Shown here piece by piece: positions 34,237 through 39,720 of a stretch of DNA of 39,720 nt. Below the pieces are notes generated by a model. That model ran no database searches. It saw nothing but the letters and a program-made list of their open reading frames with translations, and was not told where the DNA came from. Each line of letters begins with the position of its first letter. Position 1 is the stretch's first letter. Source of the stretch: Pseudomonas caspiana (GTDB lineage: Bacteria; Pseudomonadota; Gammaproteobacteria; Pseudomonadales; Pseudomonadaceae); assembly GCF_002158995.1 (NCBI RefSeq), contig NZ_LOHF01000004.1, positions 312,165-351,884 of the forward strand, read 5' to 3'. A program made the position numbers and the translations under genes.

Positions 34237-35972
34237 TGGGTGTTTTCCTGACGCTGTTGCTGTTCGTACCAGAATTTACGCCTTAGCAGCTCGCCGGGAT
34301 CGTCCGGAATCTGCCGCAGCCATTGTTCAAGTGCCTGACGCCGTTCGCCATTGATGGTGCCGTCGGCTGGCCGGATCGGTGGTCGGGTGGTTTCCTCGTC
34401 ATCCATGGGCGAGCCGGATTGTGGATTGCTTTTCGTTTGCGCAGACGATTCACCCGGGGACGGTTCCACGTCAGCACTGTTTGCCTCGGTGGGCTCAGTG
34501 GCTTGCTGGTCTTCGGAGCGTTGACTGGCAGCGGCTTGATTTTGCGGGTTCTCACCATCGTTATCATCGTCGCGGGTTTGAGCCTGATCAGCGTCATCGG
34601 GTTCCGCAGCTTTCTTCTGTTCCAGTGCTTCTTCCACCAGCGCCTTGTTTTGCAGCGCAGCCTGCAAGTCTGGCTGGCTTTCCAGCGCCTGTTCATAAGC
34701 GTCCAGCGCGGCTTCCAGGTCGCCGTTGCGTGCCAGCGCATTGCCGCGATTGTAATGGTCGGCGGCGCTGTTGCCTTCGGCGAAGCGCTGGGCGGCGCTG
34801 GCGTAATCCCCGGCTTGATAGAGAGCGATGCCTTTCCACTGTGGGTTTTCGAAGTGTTGCGCGGCCTGGGCAGGGCGTTGCTGTTCAAGCAGTCTCTGGC
34901 CCTGTTGGTCGGGACGCAACCACAGATCGGCAAACTCGAAGGCATAGCTGTTTTGCGGCAGCACCATCAGCAACGGCAGGCAGAGCAACCAGCCACGACG
35001 CCCGGCGCAGGCGGCCAACAGCAACAGTGGCAGCAGGAACCAGTAGCCCTGATCGGTCCAGCTGTCGAGCTGAATCAGTTGTCCGTCGTTTTGCATTTGC
35101 TTTGGGCTGTCGAGCAGGCCCAACTCACGCAGGTCGTGATCGTCCATGCGCAGTTGTCGATACTGGCCGCCAACTTGCCCGGCGAAGTCCGTGAGGCTGG
35201 CACTGTCCAGACGCGGCAGCAGAATCGCGCCCTGATCGTCTTTGAGCAGACCGCCTTTTTCCTGCTCGACCGGTGCGCCTTCTGCGGTGCCGACACCGAG
35301 AATCAACAACGGAGGTGACTGGCCAGCCAGAGCCTGACGGATGCCCTGACGTTCCTGCTCGCTCAATGACGAACCGATCAACAGCAAGCGCCCGCGCCCC
35401 AGTTCGCCTTGCTTGAGCAGAGCCAGTGCCTTGTGTACGGCCAGATCGGCACGATGCCCGGTCTGCGGCATGATCGACGGTTTGACCGCATCCAGCAGGT
35501 TGCGAATGGTGATCTGGTCATCGGACAGCGGCACCAGCGTGTGGGCGCTGCCGGAGTAGACGATGATCGCCGTTTGCGAGTCGCTACGCGCCTGCAACAG
35601 GTCCAGCAGTTTGCGCCTGGCTTGTTCCAGGCGGGTCGGCGGGGCGTCGGTGGCGAGCATTTCCGGGGTCAGTTCCAGCAGCACCACCAATGGATCAACC
35701 GGCTTCTGGCTCAGTTGTTCAACCCGCTGCCAGCCGGGGCCGAGCAATGCGAGCAGCGCCAGCAGCCAGGCGATGCCGAGCACCATCCACGGTTTTTTAC
35801 TGTCGCGTCCACGGCCGCCGCTGAGCAGTACGGAATGGAACGCTGCGGGCAAAATCATCTGCCAGCGTCCGGCACGTTTCTGTCGGTGCCAGAGTTGCCA
35901 GAGCAGCCAGCCCAGTAACGGCAGAAGCAGCAACCACCAAGGGCGGAACCAGTGCGGCCAGAGCGCGATCAT
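34233..35972 (-). CDS. batB: BatB/BatC-like VWA-TPR membrane protein with degenerate MIDAS
   Basis: 579-residue inner-membrane protein joining a VWA domain (about 90-290) to a TPR region (about 355-430: HFENPQWKGIALYQAGDYASAAQRFAEGN, then HYNRGNALARNGDLEAALDAYEQAL), so BatB and BatC are fused. Two N-terminal TMs and one near residue 310-330 are visible. The metal-binding DxSxS site, intact in its neighbour, reads ELTPE at 100-104 (LLELTPEML), so this VWA domain probably does not bind metal in the usual way. The C-terminal 130 residues are polar and Gln/Glu/Asp-rich and probably disordered. It overlaps both neighbours by four bases. Confidence 0.85.
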   Translation of the reverse strand: MIALWPHWFRPWWLLLLPLLGWLLWQLWHRQKRAGRWQMILPAAFHSVLLSGGRGRDSKKPWMVLGIAWLLALLALLGPGWQRVEQLSQKPVDPLVVLLELTPEMLATDAPPTRLEQARRKLLDLLQARSDSQTAIIVYSGSAHTLVPLSDDQITIRNLLDAVKPSIMPQTGHRADLAVHKALALLKQGELGRGRLLLIGSSLSEQERQGIRQALAGQSPPLLILGVGTAEGAPVEQEKGGLLKDDQGAILLPRLDSASLTDFAGQVGGQYRQLRMDDHDLRELGLLDSPKQMQNDGQLIQLDSWTDQGYWFLLPLLLLAACAGRRGWLLCLPLLMVLPQNSYAFEFADLWLRPDQQGQRLLEQQRPAQAAQHFENPQWKGIALYQAGDYASAAQRFAEGNSAADHYNRGNALARNGDLEAALDAYEQALESQPDLQAALQNKALVEEALEQKKAAEPDDADQAQTRDDDNDGENPQNQAAASQRSEDQQATEPTEANSADVEPSPGESSAQTKSNPQSGSPMDDEETTRPPIRPADGTINGERRQALEQWLRQIPDDPGELLRRKFWYEQQQRQENTQ

Positions 35973-37051
35973 TGGCGGCGCCCCAGACGTTTGACTTGTC
36001 GCTCGACCCGCTGACGCCAGTGCTGGCCGTCGCGGATGAAGCGTTGGCGATTGAGCAGCCGATGCACGGGGTTGTTCGGCCAGCGTTCATGCACCACCAG
36101 TAACACGCTGCATAGCATCGCCAGCGCCAACGGCCAGTGATAAAGCGCGTGGGCCGGACGTGCCTGAGTCTGTTGTTGGGCGACAGGCTCCAGCGCATCG
36201 AGGGTCTGGCGAATTTTTTCCAGCTGGTCGCCATCCCGTGCGCGGAAGTATTGGCCACCGGTCAATTGCGCGATTTCCTTGAGGGTCGGCTCATCCAGAT
36301 CCAGGCTGGGGTTCAGCCCGAGCATGCCCAGCGAGCCTTCTTTGTTCGGGTCCGAGCCGATGCCGATGGTGTAAATCTTCACCTGTTGCTCAGCCGCCAG
36401 ACGCGCAGCAGTAACCGGATCAATCTGCCCGCCGTTGTTGGCGCCATCGGTGACCAGTACCAGCACGCGGCTCTGTGCCGGGCGCTGTCGCAGGCGTTTC
36501 AGGGCCAGACCAATGGCGTCGCCGATCGCGGTGTTTTTACCGGCGATGCCGATTCGCGCTTCATCCAGCCAGACGCGCACGGTGTGGCGGTCAAACGTCA
36601 GCGGAGCCTGCACGAACGCTTGGCTGCCAAACAGGATCAGCCCGACGCGATCACCCTTGCGGCCTTGCAGAAAGTCGCCAAGCAGATGCTGAACCAGCAC
36701 CAGACGGCTAACGTCGTCGTTCTTCCACTCCATGTCCGGATAATCCATGGAGCCGGAAACATCCACCGCCACCAGCAGATCCCGGCCACTGGACGGAAGG
36801 GGCAGCGGTTCACCCAGCCATTGCGGACGTGCAGCGGCCACCAGCAGCAACAGCCAGATCAGAATGAACGGTAATTGCTGACGCCAGCCGGGCAGGGCAA
36901 CTTTGGCCCTTCTCCCGACCAGCTCTTCGAGATCACCGAGGAAGCTGACCTTGAGCGCCGCTTCGCCGCTGTCAGCGGTCGGCAGCAGCAAGCGCATCAG
37001 CCACGGCAACGGCAGCAGGGCGAAAATCCACGGCCAGGCGAACTCAAACAT
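35969..37051 (-). CDS. batA: BatA-like VWA membrane protein
   Basis: 360-residue protein with two N-terminal TMs (5-22 and 58-75), a periplasmic VWA domain and one C-terminal TM (HWPLALAMLCSVLLVV). The MIDAS is intact: D97-x-S99-x-S101 in VAVDVSGSM, then the later threonine and aspartate sites in GKNTAIGDAIG and LVTDGANN. ATG 37051 (MFEFAWPW) is preferred to TTG 37072; this overlaps the DUF4381 gene by eight bases. In the MoxR-Bat system such VWA proteins are thought to act as adaptors for the MoxR ATPase. Confidence 0.88.
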   Translation of the reverse strand: MFEFAWPWIFALLPLPWLMRLLLPTADSGEAALKVSFLGDLEELVGRRAKVALPGWRQQLPFILIWLLLLVAAARPQWLGEPLPLPSSGRDLLVAVDVSGSMDYPDMEWKNDDVSRLVLVQHLLGDFLQGRKGDRVGLILFGSQAFVQAPLTFDRHTVRVWLDEARIGIAGKNTAIGDAIGLALKRLRQRPAQSRVLVLVTDGANNGGQIDPVTAARLAAEQQVKIYTIGIGSDPNKEGSLGMLGLNPSLDLDEPTLKEIAQLTGGQYFRARDGDQLEKIRQTLDALEPVAQQQTQARPAHALYHWPLALAMLCSVLLVVHERWPNNPVHRLLNRQRFIRDGQHWRQRVERQVKRLGRRQ

Positions 37052-37538
37052 GTTTGCGAATCCAGGTTTCAACGGATTGCGTCAGGCCATTGATGGCCTT
37101 GTCGTCGAGTTTGCATTCGGGTTTGTAAGCGCCTTCCACCAGCACCATCCAGCGGGTCAGGCCTGCGGCGGGGCAGCGGTTGTCGAGGAATGCGAGCCAT
37201 TTGCGGCCATTCAGTGTATGGCTCTGGCTGTACGGATAATGGTTGCGGCACAGCCTTTTCAGCAGGCCGTTGATTTGCTGCAGCCATGCGCCTGCGGGGG
37301 CGCCGTCGTACGGTTTGGGCATATTGGCCAGTTCGGCCAGCGCAGCGATGCGCACCGGGTCCAGTGGTTGTTCGGCGCGGCGCACCCGGGTCTTCACCGG
37401 TAACAGATGCCGCATCCGCCACAAACCCCAACCCGCCAACGGAATCAACAGCAGCAATAGCCACCAGCCCGGCGCCAGCGGCCAGAAGCCCACGGCTGGC
37501 GGGGGGATCAGCGGTTGCAGTTGGTCCAGCGGGTTCAT
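37044..37538 (-). CDS. DUF4381 family membrane protein
   Basis: 164-residue protein of the DUF4381 family, always found between DUF58 and BatA genes in these operons. The N-terminus is LDQLQPLIPPPAVGFWPLAPGWWLLLLLIPLAGWGLW, a proline-rich lead and one TM helix. The cytoplasmic part has the family phrase LNGLLKRLCR-like (QINGLLKRLCRNHYP) and SHTLNGRKWLAFLD. It overlaps the DUF58 stop by four bases. Role unknown; probably a linker between membrane and MoxR partners. Confidence 0.85.
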   Translation of the reverse strand: MNPLDQLQPLIPPPAVGFWPLAPGWWLLLLLIPLAGWGLWRMRHLLPVKTRVRRAEQPLDPVRIAALAELANMPKPYDGAPAGAWLQQINGLLKRLCRNHYPYSQSHTLNGRKWLAFLDNRCPAAGLTRWMVLVEGAYKPECKLDDKAINGLTQSVETWIRKHV

Positions 37539-38479
37539 TTGCGTTTCACCGGACGCTGGGCGTTGAGGTATTCACGCAGCTGCTCGACCATCTCCTGCTG
37601 TGTGCTCAAGGGCATCAACAGCACGCGCAGTTTCTTCGCGAGCATTTCCCAGCGGTCTTTACGTGCTTCACCCTGGGAGCGGTAGGCCTGACGAAGTTCA
37701 GGGTTCAGGGTGTCCATCTCCAACTGCGCGCCACGCTCGGCAAAGCGCAACAGGCCGGAAGCGGGCAGGGCGTGATCCAGCGGGTCGGACAATGGTAATA
37801 GCAACAGGTCGCAATGCCGGGACAGCAGGCTGAGCTGTTGTTCAGCTGCATCGGACAGTGCGCGCTCGTCACACAGCACGATCACCAGACTGCCCGGCCG
37901 CAGCACTTCCCGGGCGCGGCGCAAGGCAATGCCGAACGCATCGCGGTCGGCAGCGGTTTCCGTGTGCAGTGACTGGTTGACCCGCACCAAGCGGTTGAGC
38001 AATTGCAGCAGGCTTTGCTTGCTGCGCCGTGGTTTGATTTCGTAATGCTCGTTGTCGCCAAACACCAGGCCGCCGACCCGGTCGTTATGGATCAGCGCGG
38101 CCCAGCCGATCAGTGCCGCAGCCTGGGCGGCGAGCACTGACTTGAACATCAGGCCGGAGCCGAAAAACAGCCTGCGGCTTTGCTCGACCAGAATGAAAAT
38201 CGGTCGTTCGCGTTCTTCGTGGAACAGCTTGGTGTGTGGCTCTTGAGTGCGGGCCGTCACTCGCCAGTCAATGCTGCGCACGTCGTCGCCGGCCTGATAA
38301 ACCCGGACCTGATCAAAATCCACGCCCCGGCCGCGCAGCTTGGAGTGATGCAGGCCAATCAACGGGCTGCGCTGGCTCGGGGTGGAGAACAGCTGGACTT
38401 CGCGGACGCGATGACGCATCTCGATCAGCTCAGTGAGACTGACGCGAATACCCGGCTGGGGGATCAGGAAAGGTTGCAT
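37535..38479 (-). CDS. DUF58 domain protein (MoxR partner)
   Basis: 314-residue protein of the DUF58 family, a VWA-like fold encoded beside MoxR ATPases. Family phrases are LRGRGVDFDQVRVYQAGDDVRSIDWRVTARTQEPHTKLFHEERERP, spanning about residues 50-95, and later SLVIVLCDERAL. ATG 38479 lies five bases after the moxR stop and is preferred to TTG 38506, which would overlap it. No membrane helix is obvious, so it probably sits on the inner face of the membrane. Function inferred only from neighbours. Confidence 0.88.
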   Translation of the reverse strand: MQPFLIPQPGIRVSLTELIEMRHRVREVQLFSTPSQRSPLIGLHHSKLRGRGVDFDQVRVYQAGDDVRSIDWRVTARTQEPHTKLFHEERERPIFILVEQSRRLFFGSGLMFKSVLAAQAAALIGWAALIHNDRVGGLVFGDNEHYEIKPRRSKQSLLQLLNRLVRVNQSLHTETAADRDAFGIALRRAREVLRPGSLVIVLCDERALSDAAEQQLSLLSRHCDLLLLPLSDPLDHALPASGLLRFAERGAQLEMDTLNPELRQAYRSQGEARKDRWEMLAKKLRVLLMPLSTQQEMVEQLREYLNAQRPVKRK

Positions 38480-38483
38480 GGCT

Positions 38484-39443
<960 letters not shown>

Positions 39444-39635
39444 CGGTGACTGTTCCTGGCAGGTAATCAGCGGCGTCAATCAACGCCGAAGCTGGGGGCG
39501 ATACTTTAATCCATAGAGGGGCCTGGCGACTAACGGCTCTGGGGTTTTTTGTGTGGTTTTGAGGATAACGCTACAAAGCTTGAGGATTTTTCCTACGGAG
39601 TTGGGGGTGTAGGGCTTGGCGGTGCTTCTTAATGT

Positions 39636-39720
39636 TGTGTACATATCCGTTGGCGGGGTAGCGGCTGGTATTGGTTGCGCTTTTACAGCGCCTCACTTTT
39701 GAAAGCGCAAAAGTAAGCAT
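39636..39720. repeat. Partial dispersed Pseudomonas repeat (TGTGTACATATCCGTT type)
   Basis: TGTGTACATATCCGTT at 39636-39651, then a GC-rich middle and TCACTTTTGAAAGCGCAAAAG near the edge, resemble a repeat I recall from many Pseudomonas intergenic regions. An inner palindrome pairs TGCGCTTT (39676-39683) with AAAGCGCA (39702-39709). The element runs off the window. Confidence 0.5.

Overview
The window looks like a chromosomal segment from a Pseudomonas of the fluorescens group. I infer this from the GC-rich coding style, the gene order (NAD kinase to aminopeptidase N, and a MoxR/Bat operon close by, as I remember it from P. aeruginosa) and the many REP hairpins ending in GTGGGAGC or GTAGGAGC that are typical of these genomes. 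No rRNA, tRNA, CRISPR array, insertion sequence or prophage was seen.

Layout. 1-4133: a PLP-dependent ACC deaminase/D-cysteine desulfhydrase-like enzyme whose reading frame contains a REP hairpin, a ProP-like MFS transporter, and a fosmidomycin-resistance-type MFS exporter. 4137-11896: a core cluster made of a DUF1853 gene (minus strand) and, on the plus strand with tight or overlapping junctions, nadK, a metallophosphoesterase, a GlpG-like rhomboid protease, a YeaC-family gene, a DUF2797 gene and pepN, closed by a rho-independent terminator. 12111-13070: a complete omptin outer-membrane protease. 13412-16939: a secreted BNR/Ycf48-like propeller followed by an RND (MMPL-type) permease.

17121-23956 is a sugar-acid catabolic island. 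A FadR-type regulator and an IlvD/Edd-family dehydratase lie on the minus strand; an ACS-family MFS transporter, a FAH-superfamily GguC/AraD1-like enzyme and a second ACS-family transporter lie on the plus strand. The divergent intergenic region holds a good promoter with a FadR-type palindrome between its -35 and -10. The regulator probably senses the substrate or an intermediate and controls uptake, dehydration and further breakdown of an aldonic acid.

24026-26818 holds a small DUF5629 gene, a secreted lactonase-fold propeller, a small secreted peptide, a hairpin-rich spacer with an orphan terminator, and two tiny overlapping genes. 26871-32355 (minus) is sbcD-sbcC-GST, with overlapping stop/start codons. 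32575-39443 (minus) is a six-gene MoxR-DUF58-DUF4381-BatA-BatB-BatD operon. The right edge holds part of a dispersed Pseudomonas repeat.

About a dozen REP-like hairpins occupy most intergenic gaps. The least explained items are the REP inside a coding frame, the omptin, the orphan BNR-RND pair, the incomplete sugar-acid pathway with its FAH enzyme, the nuclease-like motifs in two DUF proteins, and the tiny overlapping gene pair. All function calls come from reading motifs and from memory of families; no database search was possible.
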